Under the pieces are notes generated by a model. The model searched no databases, was not told where the DNA came from, and was given only the letters and a program-made list of their open reading frames with translations. A stretch of 64,000 nt of DNA from Scortum barcoo (lineage: Eukaryota > Chordata > Actinopteri > Centrarchiformes > Terapontidae), in the NCBI GenBank assembly GCA_023238725.1, contig CM041546.1, positions 14,298,483 through 14,362,482 on the forward strand. Reading direction: 5' to 3'. Of this stretch, positions 1-11,263 are shown in pieces. Every line of letters starts with the position of its first letter. Positions within the stretch are counted from its first letter, which is position 1. The translations under genes were made by a program, and so were the position numbers.

Positions 1-133
1 CAGAGAGGGGGAAGAGCTAATAAAGGCCCAGCAGCTTATTTTAGTCTCAGGGCACTCAAGCTGGTTATTCAAGCCAATGCACTGATCAATACATGTAACA
101 GCGCTGATCCTGTCAGATCCTGCCTGTATTTAC

Positions 134-1313
134 CTTTTTTGAACATGGCCTCGAAGGGGTCAGATGGAGCCTGCAAGGGAACATTAAAATACTCTGCCAA
201 GCGGCCCAGATCCTTGGTCATGTACATGAATTTGTTTGGGACCAGACCAGGGGGCTTGTTGCCTGTCATGAAAAATAAACATTACATGAAATATTACAGA
301 ACTGACAGTTTCCACACAGATGCAACATGACCTGCAACATTTTAGTATACAGAGAGATACAGGTAGAGATCAATAAAGATATTTATATAGCGGTCTACAA
401 CAATCTGCCGATACTGACACTAAAAACAACGAAGATGTTAATGACACAGTTGTATGGATGCACTTTGCTCAATCAAACCATGTGAAAGACATCGTGCTCA
501 AACTGTGCAACAAATATTCTACTCCCCTAAAAGGAGTCCTTTTCTTGTAATTTAAACTTTTAAAAACACTCAAAGCAGAAACTCTGATTGGTCATTCAAA
601 CATTCAAAAATCAAATTTAAAGTGCAGTTAAGTGCACAAGTTTAAATCTGAGTATTCAGAATGACAAAGAAATTATAATTCCAGCATAAAATAATAATGG
701 TTAATAGACAGTATCGGATTATATTTTTTTCCCTCAGATATTTGACCCAGTGATTTTAACCAGTATCGAAGCAGTAATGATACTGAATATCACACCAGCT
801 CATCCATACATGTGCACATCACTTTAATGTTCAGGCTTATAAAAGGTGGAGCTAAACTTAATTATTTGATATACTGCTGGCTTATCTTATCTGAAACTTA
901 TAATATATAACACCTCCACCTGATTAAAGTCATCATATGGAGGCAGTGGAGTGGCTGATATAAAATGGAAATACTCAAGCAAAGCACCTGAAACTTGTAG
1001 TCAATGCAGTGCTTGAGTAAATGTACCAAATGACTTCCCCCACCTCCTTTTATCATTTACCTGATCCTTGCATGATGCCCCCCAGGTAAGCAGGGCGCAG
1101 TTTGAGCTCGATGTCCCACACCTGTCTGTAGCGGCACATCACCTGCAAACAGGAAATGTTTCACAAAGTTTCATTTTGCTCTCAGCCTGTGGTTTTCTTC
1201 TTGAAGCTAACATGGGGAAAAAAATGAACCGAGAAGAAGCAAACCTCAAAGCTGAGCCAGGAGTAAGGAGACACCACATCGTAGAAGAGCTCGACCACTT
1301 TCCTGGCGCTCAT
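134..1313 (-). CDS. gstk1: glutathione S-transferase kappa 1, 5' part (exons 1-3; continues off left edge)
   Basis: Kappa-class GST with a DsbA-like thioredoxin fold; in other vertebrates it conjugates glutathione in mitochondria and peroxisomes. Three coding exons are read on the minus strand: 1313-1245, 1142-1061 and 262-134. All have GT donors and AG acceptors with matching phases. Exon 1 starts MSARKVVELFYDVVSPYSWL; the Ser in the SPYSW motif (residue 15) corresponds to the active-site Ser16 of human GSTK1. Exon 2 gives the CRYRQVWDIELKLRP stretch and exon 3 GNKPPGLVPNKFMYMTKDLG, both very close to mammalian GSTK1. The ATG is chosen because its exon has only a few 5' UTR bases after an acceptor at 1322-1323. 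About 94 residues are present of roughly 226, so the C-terminal half lies off the window. The next gene downstream in coordinates, Rap1GAP-like, has the same orientation. Confidence 0.93.
950..1045. repeat. fragment of a fish interspersed repeat (hAT-like non-autonomous type)
   Basis: The stretch contains the tract AAATGGAAATACTCAAGCAA followed by CTTGAGTAAATGTACC. I recognise this as the end of a widespread teleost repeat rich in 'acttaagtaaaagtac' words. Similar words recur at 9108-10290, 39360-39470 and 55170-55625. The family assignment comes from memory, not a search. It lies in gstk1 intron 2. Confidence 0.4.
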
Positions 1314-1494
1314 GTTCAGGTCTGCAGAAGTGTTTGCAGTCACACACCGATCAAATGAAATGTAAAGTAAGTTAGTTATTGACGTGTGGAGGAGACAGAG
1401 AGCGCCGCCTTCACTGCCCAGTGGGTCAAAGTTCACCTGAACTGACGCTGTTTTATTAAACAAGCGCATTGGTTAAATGTTTAAAACAACTCAC

Positions 1495-1600
1495 CTTTGT
1501 TGGTATTAACAGCGGAGAAGTGGCTAAACCAGTTAAAATAATTTGCTGAATTTGACGCAGCTTCGAGTTAGCAGGAAGCAACACGGAGAGGGAGAAGCAC
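1495..1600 (-). other. probable noncoding first exon and promoter area of gstk1
   Basis: On the minus strand a GTGAGT donor lies just below 1495, and the gstk1 start-codon exon begins with an acceptor at 1322-1323. This implies an untranslated first exon ending at 1495. Its upstream limit near 1600 is a guess. No TATA box was identified. Confidence 0.4.
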
Positions 1601-2195
1601 AATGTCCGACCGCACGGTTTGTATTTGAACACACCACCGCCCCCTTTCTTCTTCTGCTTCCTTTATTAGTTTATTGTCTGTTGGCAACATACACATGTGA
1701 AACAGCGCCACCATGTCTTATCTAGTAAATGTGTTTCTTTTGAGTAGATAATTGAAGATACTTGTTCATTTATTCACTCTCAACTACCAGTTTATTTTAT
1801 ACGTCTAACTAACGCACAGTAACAATCCTGCAATAAATAACATTATACAGAGATCTATCTTATGCAAGCCGAGAATGGCCGTGCAATTTATTTTATGCCC
1901 TTATGTCCAGATAATGATTTAATTATGTTGTTATCTCATGACAAACAAAGCTCAGCAAAAGTCACTTTCTAACACATAGCCTACAGACACCTGTTGCCTG
2001 GAAACAAACTAAATAAGCATTTAAATAATAATAAATCAGTAATAAGAGGAAACAGTCTTCTTGTAATAACCAGTTAATTATCTTGTTATCTCGTGATACC
2101 AAAGCTATTTTTCCAATCTACGCTTCACTTACTCGGCTTCTGTACTTTCTGTTTATTCCTACCACAAAAAAATAGAAACACCTCTCAGTATTATG

Positions 2196-2291
<96 letters not shown>

Positions 2292-2295
2292 GTGT

Positions 2296-2335
<40 letters not shown>

Positions 2336-3334
2336 CCAAAAATGTGATGTCCAGGTCATATGAGGTTAAGTCAGGGCAAGTCGGTCTTATTTATACAAGC
2401 CAAAATCACAAACTTGTCTCGAGTGTCTTTAGAATCTGTATACAACATATGTCCTTAGACACATGCATGTAGATAATATATATGTACTGTTCTCCCACTA
2501 ACAAAAACAACAAAAATAATTATACCCAATTGAAATGTCTCCCGTTTGTCATCTTACTGTTGTCTGTGTTGTTGTTTGTATATTTTACTCCTATGACTAT
2601 CTAATGTTTCACCTTTTTTTACTGTGTACTGTTGTACTGCTAAAAAAAATACAATCATAAAAGGTAATCCAAGAATCAAGTACAATTTTAGAAAAGTCTT
2701 TCATATTCATTCTGATTCAAATACATTTTCTTTGAATATGAATACTGTTGAATATTAATTTGTTCTGCTCTCTGTGCAGAAAACAGCTCAGATTTCTTCT
2801 TTAACATCTGCAGCAGATTTACATCATACAATAGGAGCTGTATTGTAAATTGAACAGATCTATCTTTTCTCTTCATCCTGTCTTCTGCTTCTCTTTATTC
2901 AGCATGTTTGCTTCTTCAATCAGTAAACCCATTTTAAAAACACTGCGTTCTTCATTTTCTGCACATTGTGCCAATTTTAATTCAATCTCTGCTGATGTTC
3001 CACACCTCTGTCTCCTCCCAGTTTCCTCTCTAAAAACAGTTTTATTATTAGTTATTATTTTATTAACACACAAGTGTAAACTCTATCAAAACATTTTAGG
3101 CTTTCTCAGCAGTTTTATATGTTTAACATTTCACTGAAATACAATTTAAAGATTTCCATCAATGTTGAATATCACTGCTATGACAGTAAAATAATTATAA
3201 TCTCAGATATACTATTTACTTTTACACTCTATTTACATTTAAGCCATCCACCAGGATAATAAAGAAATAACATATAGGCTAATGATGTATATAAGTATAT
3301 TAGCATCTAAAATATTCAAATCATCTATTTCCTT
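1601..3334. other. intergenic: gstk1 upstream side and Rap1GAP-like 3' side
   Basis: No coding exon was found here. It holds a compound microsatellite at 2196-2333. The minus-strand 3' UTR of the Rap1GAP-like gene must start at 3334. A TTTATT near 3042, AATAAA on the minus strand, is a possible polyadenylation signal for it. The remainder is AT-rich without recognisable structure. Confidence 0.5.
2196..2333. repeat. compound microsatellite (CTAT)n then (ATT)n
   Basis: About 24 near-perfect CTAT units, with one interruption near 2260, are followed by a short TG run and then about 12 ATT units. The apparent open frame across it, with runs of Tyr, Leu, Ser and Ile, is a product of the repeat. 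Confidence 0.95.
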
Positions 3335-6300
3335 TCATGTCTCTTCTTGAGGACTTCCTTGATCTTTCAGTTCAGCTGCCCCCAAACTGTCAGAGAGAGC
3401 AGGCAGAGGTCCTGGAGATTTGTCACTGAAAAGCAAAGAAATGATCATAATCATTTCTACTCTATTCACTTCTATTCAAATCATACAAAAAAAACAAACG
3501 TTCACCTATTTTCATTTGTCTTACCCCTCTCCATCTTTCTCTGTCTGTAACAAAAGTTAGAAAAAAAGATTAGCTGAAGTCAAAAAAGACAAAAGTTTGT
3601 ATTCAGTCAAACAGATTAGATCACTGTTCTTTTTTTTTTTACCTTCGGCTTCTGTGATGCACTCCCACCACTTTTCCTGGGTACCCCGAGAGTCTCAAAA
3701 GAGTGGCTCCGCACTCTTATGGCTCTCTGATGACAAAGACCCAGAAGAAAAACATTGAAGTGACAATAGTAAAGTCAAGTATGAGGGAGTGAAGAGGGCC
3801 AATATTTACCTTAAAGTTTTCAATAAACCCTCCGCTCCCCTCAGACGCCCCTCGTACGCCCTCAGAGGATGGGAGGGCCGACAGAGATGGATCCCCCATC
3901 ATGCACTGGGAGCGGGTGGAGAGTTCAGCCTGCAAGCTCTCTAGGAGTGACGAACGAGTGCGGAGCTTTGCAAAGAGAGGAGGTACAGGAGAGTACATGT
4001 GGAACAGAGAAATCCAACTTTGATCATCACAAATAAAGAGCATAAATAAAAACAGTTCATTTCCTTTACCTCTAGCCTGCTGAACTGTTGAGCCTTATAG
4101 CAGGAAATCTCTGCATTGATGAGTTTGGTCAGAAGGAATTCTCTCAGCTGGGAGCTCTGAAAGACAGGACAGAGGGGACCAAGACTTGTGAAGCAAGGTG
4201 GAGGATGGTTTGTTGACAAGACAAGTGGTGTAAGCAGGCAAAAGGCAAATAAGGATCCGAAACCGAGGTAGACAGGACCAAAAATATACACTGGACAGCA
4301 GGAAGACACATTATCCAATAAGACCACGTCCCAGCTCCATATTACAAACTGATTCTGAGGTAGGCTTTGAATATGTTGTGTGTGTGAAAAGTGACAAAAT
4401 AAAGTGTAATAAGAGCAGACAGCATGCTTGCTAGATATTCTGTTAACATGCTGTTCTACAACACAAAGCACAAAGGAAATGGAGGAGCTGCTTGTGGAAA
4501 AAAATGTGAGTATACTTTTATGTTTTATGAATTATGAATGTTTATTTGTGAAGCTTAATTGGCAGACACACACCTCAATTATTCCCTGTTAGTATAAAAT
4601 GATACCAGTGTGTGAGTATGTTAATATTTTGGTATGGTAACTGTTATAACTATGATGTTTAATATGTAGTACAAATTGTATAGAATGAGCATATACTGTG
4701 AATTTGGACCACAGTTCTACCTTTTTATCCACACAGCAGATGTATTGTCATAGTAAAAGAATCACATTGCAAAATAAAAGGTGTATTATTCACTGGTTTG
4801 ACTGACCGTGTTGTTGTTTCTCACCTCTGTGAAGACAGGAGGATCCGGGAGGACCGGACCAAAGGGAGGAACATCCTCTCTGGCTGTCACACACACCTGT
4901 AAGAAGTAAGTAAGAAAAGTAATGTGTAGTAATATTTAGAAATATAATCATAGTCATAGACATAGTTTGTCCAACGGGGAATATTTTGCAATTGTAAAAT
5001 GTGCTTTTTAATATAAGGGTAAATCAGTTAACTTTGAAAAAGAAGATGCCAGTTATTGCACTATTATTGATGAGGATGATAGATTCAGCTGTTTCTCACT
5101 CACCTGATATGCAGCTTCACTGGTCTCCTCCGCCCTATGAATCCTCCGGACCACCAGGAAACAGTGCAGGAAGTGAGACTTAATTACATCAGACAGAAAA
5201 GAGGTTTGGCCCTCCTGGTAGACCACAGCTACAATGTCATTCCCAATGTGTCTTTTTCTTTGTAACTGTGCAGGGAGGTGAGGAGAAGGAGAAGAATAGA
5301 AGTGTCAGAGTCTGACTAAGAAACATGTTTTCCAGCTACAGACTGAGGGTGACACAGTAACTGACCTGCTGTGGGTCACCCTCTGTGAAAGGCAGTTTAG
5401 TTGTGACATGGAACATGATTTCTCGCCCATGAAAGGAAGTGAAGACCGCTTCACTTCCTGTCTGACCATGACACACATCCAGGCCTCCTCTGAACCTGAG
5501 AAAAGGGAAGAAGAAGAAGAAGAAGAAGAAAAGAAGAAGAAGAACACCCTTTATTAGTCCCTCATGGGGAAATATAATAACATCATATAACAAAGAGGAG
5601 GAATTGTGTGATTTTTTTAATGCATTGCATGTATTATGTGTCCAGATAAATAACACTGACAAAGTGCACGTTACCCGGTAAAGCCTTGCAGTTGGATGGT
5701 CTGTCCCAAAATAGAGAGGAACTCTTTAAACTCTTCACTTTCCTCGTTGTTACTGAGTATGTCCTCCTCAGTGAACTAGAGACAAATGGATGTTGTTTAA
5801 GATGAAGTGGTTATGATGCCATTTTAATGAATGCAGGACAATACAGTCTCTTACCTGCCCGTCCTTTTGGTACAAAATACCAAACTTGAAATTAGGAGAC
5901 ACTCTGTGTTCATCAAATGCTGTTATGAGCTCTGGAGCCTGAAGGGTGAGTGAGAGGCAGATTAGAAAGGTTTCTTCTAACATTAGACAAGTGGTAAAAT
6001 AATAATAATTTTTTGTTACTGGTCATTTTTGAAGCATTACCTTGAGGTAGCTGACCACTGCAAACTTTGAAACAGTCACTCTGTCACAGAGCATCTAGAG
6101 AGAAAATGAATTATTTCATAGACATCTCTTACTTGGAAATTAACGAGAGGAAGAAATTATTTAAACATATTATTTATCAAGTACTGCACTAAAGTATGAT
6201 TATTGAGACACTTCACTTGAATATTCCTGTTTAATGCTACTTTATTCTTATGTGTCAGAGGCCAGTATTGTATATATTTCACTCAACTATGTTTATTCAG

Positions 6301-8393
6301 TAGCTACAGTTACATTGCATTTGTTTTCATATGTTTTTTCATACAAAATGCAGTATATGACCAGTTTATAAAACATAATGAATTGTTTCAAATTAAACTA
6401 CCAAGTTTTACAGAGTATTTTTACAGTTTGTTACTGCTACCTTTGCTAATTCAACAGCAGATGGGATGTTGGGGAAAAGAGAAACGGAGAAAACTCCATG
6501 TAGAGAACACTCCTTCATTCTGTGGGACAAGAGACACTGGATGAAACACTGAAACGCCGCAAAAGTTCAATGACCTCACCGAATCAGTCTTAAAATTACA
6601 TTTCATACCATACATACTTAAATTACATCAGTAAAAAATTCTGAATATGTGAATTAACAAAAAATCTATTTAAAGCTCAAATTTAGCAACAACGTTCACT
6701 GTAAAGTCAGTTCTCCATGTTTGTGCTGTGGAGGTTTCATGCGTTCGAATCACACCTGTCTAAGTTGCACACTGGACCATGATTGGCTCTTCAGGAGCGT
6801 GAAAGTGTGAAAACAGACTTCTGGTGTTGACCTGGGCGCACACATCACTCTGCACAGTGATGTTATTACTATTACTAGTTTTGCACCAAGTAAAGAAACA
6901 AGCACACTTTTGAATGAGGGGACTTGCTTGATGACGCTCTGGGAAATGCGAATGTACAAAGCTTGTCTCATACAGTGGCTAAATAACGTGGCTAAAGATC
7001 TCAACCTCAGTATCACACGCAGCTTGTTCTCCTCTTCCTCCAAACACACCGAGAGAACCAGAGGCCCCAAGGAGGGATCCACCGCTGTGAACGAGTGATG
7101 GTACTGAATGGAGGAACAAGAAATGATAAAACATAAATACCAGGCCAAGTAAGATAATGTTTTCCTGGAGACTTTAGTAACAGCCCACTCACTCGTGAGC
7201 GGAAGAACTCGTAGTAGATCTTGGCCTCTCTGTCTCTCTCCATGATGTCGTAGCTCTCTGGATCGAGGCCATGGTGGGAAGAGGTGGGACTCACATCCAC
7301 GAGCCTCTCCAGCGGGGGGTCGATCCAGTAGCCCCCCAACTTTGAGGGGAGGATGAGCGGCAGGTCCCCACGTATCGTTAAAAGCTGAGACTGAAATAGA
7401 CACAAAGGAGCGGCTGATGATGATGATGGCCCTGTCGTTTCTGCCGTTTGGGGAAACAAATGTCACGGCGCTCACCGAAAGGTTAGTGTCACAAAAAACA
7501 CATGCGGGATCAAACCCGTATATAGATTCCCAGATTGAAGACTAACCTTCAGCGGGAGAGGGAATTCACACCGCTGCTCATCGATCCTGCTGCCCTGATG
7601 GACAAGGGGAGTATTGATGATAAGAAACCACTGAACACACACACACACACAATACACAAGATCCGTTGTATTGTAACTCACCTGCAGCTTTTCAATGATT
7701 TCAAACAGCTCTGTGTCCTGATACAAGCAGCATGTGTCACGCCGAAGAGCAGATGGAGAGAAAGGGAAGGAGAAACACGGAGGGGGGGGATAGAGGAACA
7801 TGACAAACACTTCACTTGCGAATGGAAACTTGACTTCTCAGTAATGCAGGATATGGAAATGCATTTAAGCGTGTTTGATCATATTAAGAGGGGAGGGTGC
7901 AGGCTGAACATGATAATGATATCACCCTCTGGTTGCTGCCAGCACGGAGGAAAGGCTTGCTCTCCCTCGCAGGAGAGTCCAGGATGTCCAGTACGCCATC
8001 CTCTGCAGTTTCAGGTCTGCAACAGGTTCATTCAGCACATTTCGTCACTTCTTCTTCACTTACTTACTTGACACAAAGACGCTCGATTGTTAGCTGCCGC
8101 AGCACAGTGTAAAGAGAGAGCCTCACCTCGTCTCTTCCCCACATGTGAATCTGTCCACACTGTAAACAAGGAAGTGAGAACTACTCGGAGAAGAAAAGGG
8201 ATCATCTTACGCAGACGTGTCACTTAGATTTAAATTCATTATTCATTTATTCAGTAGCGACTCAATTGATATATGGTGGAAAATGTCAGTCGTAATTTGA
8301 GATAAGCGGTGTCTTTACTCACCCTCCATATGCCCCAAAAGTGAAACTTCTCTTTCTGGAGAAGGACATGTCATTCCTCTTTTCTCCCTCCAT
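3335..8393 (-). CDS. rap1gapl: Rap1 GTPase-activating protein-like (RAP1GAP family)
   Basis: Inactivates Rap1 by stimulating GTP hydrolysis. Nineteen exons join in frame (minus strand): 8393-8329, 8159-8127, 8016-7926, 7717-7682, 7594-7547, 7390-7193, 7103-7006, 6519-6441, 6094-6041, 5938-5855, 5775-5675, 5495-5366, 5265-5104, 4896-4825, 4156-4070, 3965-3810, 3726-3643, 3544-3525, 3425-3335, giving about 562 residues. The start exon encodes KRSFTFGAYGG, as in RAP1GAP isoforms. A GoLoco motif lies near residues 64-91 (ELFEIIEKLQGSRIDEQR), which in this family binds Gi/Go alpha. The RapGAP domain carries FRGGLDVCHGQTG and RKRHIGNDIVAVV, with catalytic Asn at about 348. Then come the QEFLLTKLINAE-like segment and an RSHSFETLG basic/Ser segment. 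The protein is shorter than human RAP1GAP (about 663) and lacks most of the Ser-rich tail. The paralogue symbol is tentative; family membership is certain. Confidence 0.9.
3525..3544 (-). other. 20-nt microexon of the Rap1GAP-like gene
   Basis: Bases ACA GAG AAA GAT GGA GAG GG lie between a TTACAG acceptor and a GTAAGA donor on the minus strand. It enters in phase 0 and leaves in phase 2, exactly as the last coding exon (3425-3335) requires. It encodes TEKDGE plus part of a Gly. Skipping it would change the frame of the last exon and hence the C-terminus. Confidence 0.6.
5506..5543. repeat. GAA-rich trinucleotide repeat
   Basis: A run of GAAGAA units lies in the intron just upstream, on the minus strand, of the exon at 5366-5495. 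Read from the gene strand it supplies a long TTC pyrimidine tract ahead of the acceptor. Confidence 0.85.
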
Positions 8394-9107
8394 GGCTTTG
8401 GTGTCACTGTGAATGTTTGTACATGCCAGTTTGCTACAGAGTCAATCAGAGCTGGCTAAGGTTGAATTAATTCACTCTATCATTCTGTCACTCCTCCTCC
8501 TCTCTGCCCCCTGCCTCTCACTCATTTAAGCTTCCCTTTCCTCCCTCTGTCCTGCTGTCAGCCAGACAGGCACCGTTAACCCGCTCACTGTCACACATGT
8601 GGCAGCCACTACGAGCTGTAAACCGGACAACGGCACCGGTGTGGCTGCACGCCATCGATCCTCGCGCTCAACTAAACCTCTCGTGATGGTTTCTCAGACC
8701 GGCTGAACTTAAAGATAGACTTGTAAATAAATAAAGAAATGGGGGAGACATTTTCTGCGGGACCTGTTACCCTTTGAGTCAGTGACGATCATCAATTATT
8801 GACAGCACACACAGTGAGGGTGAGGAGAGAGCCAGCAGGGGAGGGTGAAGTAGGCCTGAGGAGAGAGAGAGAGGGGGGGGGGGGGAGAGAACGAGAGAGA
8901 GGAGGAAGAAAGAAAAAAAGGAGAGACTGAAAGAAGGAGACAAAGAGAGTAGAAGAAGAAGAAGAGAGTAGGAGACCATTTAAACTGAGCTTCACACAAG
9001 ACAAATGCAATTTCTAACTGTGTTAACTGTGCATCTTAATTAATTAATGTTTGCATGGTTGGTGAGAGGTAAGCAGAAAAAAAGCTGCTTATTCTGTCTT
9101 AACCAGA
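8394..9107. other. upstream region of the Rap1GAP-like gene
   Basis: No coding exon was found. It holds the presumed 5' UTR and promoter of the minus-strand Rap1GAP-like gene. A GA-rich, G-run low-complexity tract lies at about 8855-8975. Long open frames in the tract (Ser/Leu/Pro-rich on the minus strand) are artefacts of its composition. Confidence 0.5.
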
Positions 9108-10290
9108 GTCTGTGGAAGTGCTCAGATTTTTTACTTAAGTAAAAATATTAATGCCACAATGTAAAAATACTCCAGTACTCAAGAAATATAACTTGATTTA
9201 AAACTATAATTATGTAAAAGTACATGTGTATTATCAAAGTAAAAAAGTATGCTTAACCCTCAAGAATGTATATTTACGTTGTCAGATTAGTATCATAGAT
9301 CTACTAAAGTATTCACTAAGTGGTGTCTTGCTGTTTTAGTTTGTCAAGGTGGAACTAGTTTTAATCACTTTTTTTTATCCACACAGCTGGGTAGTTTAAA
9401 AGGAGCACAGGGGTCGCTGGATAAATTTATATGGTTGTGAAATTATTAATGGGGCAGGAAAGAAGAAAAACAAACTTCTGCTGAACATATTTGTATGCTT
9501 TTCTCCAATATGTGCTTTTTGTGTGAAACATTAGATTATCTTATCCTTTTTTATCAGTAAAAAATGCGTGTTTGTATAGAGCAGTATTAGAGAAAATGTA
9601 AGGAATTTTTAAAGAATGAATTGCAGAATGGTCCCTGTCAGGATTATATTATTACATATTATTACTGATATCTTAATGTGTATGCAGTATTTTAATAATT
9701 GAGGTGGGACTCATTTTAATTACTTTCCGTGCTGTCAGGTAGTATGATCTCCAACAACTTAAGAAAATAAATATCTGTCAAATAGTGGAATTACAATAAT
9801 TACAACTACATAAATAGTACAATGTTTCTCTGAATTAGAAGCAGTGATGGAAACTATGTACATTATCAAAAATACATTAACTCGAACATTTCCCTTTTCT
9901 TCTACATCATACTTCTACTCCATTACACTTATACAATAACTTATTCATTGACTTGTTCATTTCATATTCTGATTTATAATACAAAATATAATCAACAAAT
10001 AAGGTATTATGTAATATTATATATAAAGATAACATTTTATTGATCCATAGAAGAAAAATTCACAGGCTGCCAAGTGGATAAATTATATAATGTAGTTGAA
10101 ATGAGTTCCATCTTTACCAGCTGCAACATTAAAGTGATTTACACGTTTCTGCAACAATACTTAAATTCAATAATATAAATTAGTCATTCTGCAGCCTGAG
10201 TGTTTTTACTTTTGGTAATTAAAGTATATTGTGATGCTAATACTTTTGTACTTCAATAAAATCTTGTATGCAGGACTTTTACTTTTACTC
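9108..10290. mobile_element. inverted-repeat-bounded non-autonomous DNA transposon, hAT-like
   Basis: The left end reads TTACTTAAGTAAAAATATTA followed by ATGCCACAATG. The right end, reverse-complemented, reads GAAGTACAAAAGTATTAGCA followed by TCACAAT. The two ends are therefore imperfect inverted repeats about 1.15 kb apart. The interior is AT-rich with no transposase. A second CAGTGATGGAAACTATGTAC word at about 9841 suggests a nested or composite copy. The hAT-type family name is inferred from memory of a common fish repeat. It lies between two divergent genes. Confidence 0.5.
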
Positions 10291-10619
10291 TCTTTTTTTG
10301 TCACCCAATAACAGTCCATCCTGTTGGAGTTCAGAGGTTCTCCATTAGTCTGTGTTTGTGCCTGTCTGCAAAGTGCTCCTTATCAATTGGCTACTTATTT
10401 ACAGAAGACAGATTCAAATTCAAAATGCCCTTGAATCCACAATCGAACCCACTTTTACGGTGGGGCGGAGCCTAATGGAAAGAAACGTGATGATTGGACA
10501 TTTAAAACGCCACTTATTTTTTTCCTTTACTCTCACTGGCCAGAATCCAAAACAACGACTCGTAGCCCCGCCCTCTCCCAGTTCAGCAGTGGGTACCCCG
10601 CGGAAGTCTGAAGGTGGTA

Positions 10620-10715
10620 TGTTGTTAACTTACGTGAAATAGTGCGAAACGCGTCGACGTTTTCTGTAGTTTTTCGGGACTGGTCTTGGTTTTCTCCTGC
10701 AGAAACAGAAGAACG
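10620..10715 (+). promoter_or_regulatory. probable casp2 promoter and noncoding first exon
   Basis: A CpG-containing stretch (ACGCGTCGACG at about 10650) is followed by a good splice donor, GAACG|GTAAGA, at 10715/10716. The first coding exon of casp2 begins with an acceptor at 11257. The simplest reading is an untranslated exon 1 ending at 10715. Its start is not defined by sequence. Confidence 0.4.
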
Positions 10716-11263
10716 GTAAGAGAGAAAGTAAATGTCGCTCACTTTATTGCAAAGAAGTAAAAGGGGCAACGCGAAGTGGGCTAGCTAGCAAGTTAGCATG
10801 AGTAAATAGCCATCAGCGTTCAACTGTAAATATAATGTAACTTCAGTTTCTTGCAACGTGAAGTTTTGTTAATAACATAATATAAAGCTATACATTATTG
10901 TCTTTGCTTAGTCATTAGTTTTCTTTGTGAACACCTGGTGTGGTCATCTAGGTGTGTTTATCTTTGTTGGCTTTTAAAGTATATTAATACATGGTATTAA
11001 GGATGTTGGAAGTATTTTACTATGATAAGCTGACAGATGTGCCACTATTTAATGACATACCCGATTGACAGAGCAGTGAGGTGTACAATGATATGATTAT
11101 TTGAAGTGAAGGACTTTAAAAAGACCACGCAGCGTGTCTTTTATCAACAAAAAGCTGGAGTTGTCAGTATCGTTCACTTCTTTGTGCTGTGATTTACCTC
11201 TGTTTTTATTATCTATCATGGAGGTTCATGTGTGTTGTTACCTGTCCTCTTACCCAGGACACA

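Noticed and set aside
2093..2347. Open frame rich in Ile-Tyr-Leu-Ser and poly-Tyr
   Set aside because: It is the translation of the CTAT and ATT microsatellite.
6750..7475. 241-codon minus-strand frame
   Set aside because: It runs across several true Rap1GAP-like exons and introns in a different frame; the spliced frame explains the region better.
8779..9010. Three overlapping Ser/Leu/Pro-rich minus-strand frames
   Set aside because: They arise from the GA- and G-rich low-complexity tract and have no domain or exon structure.
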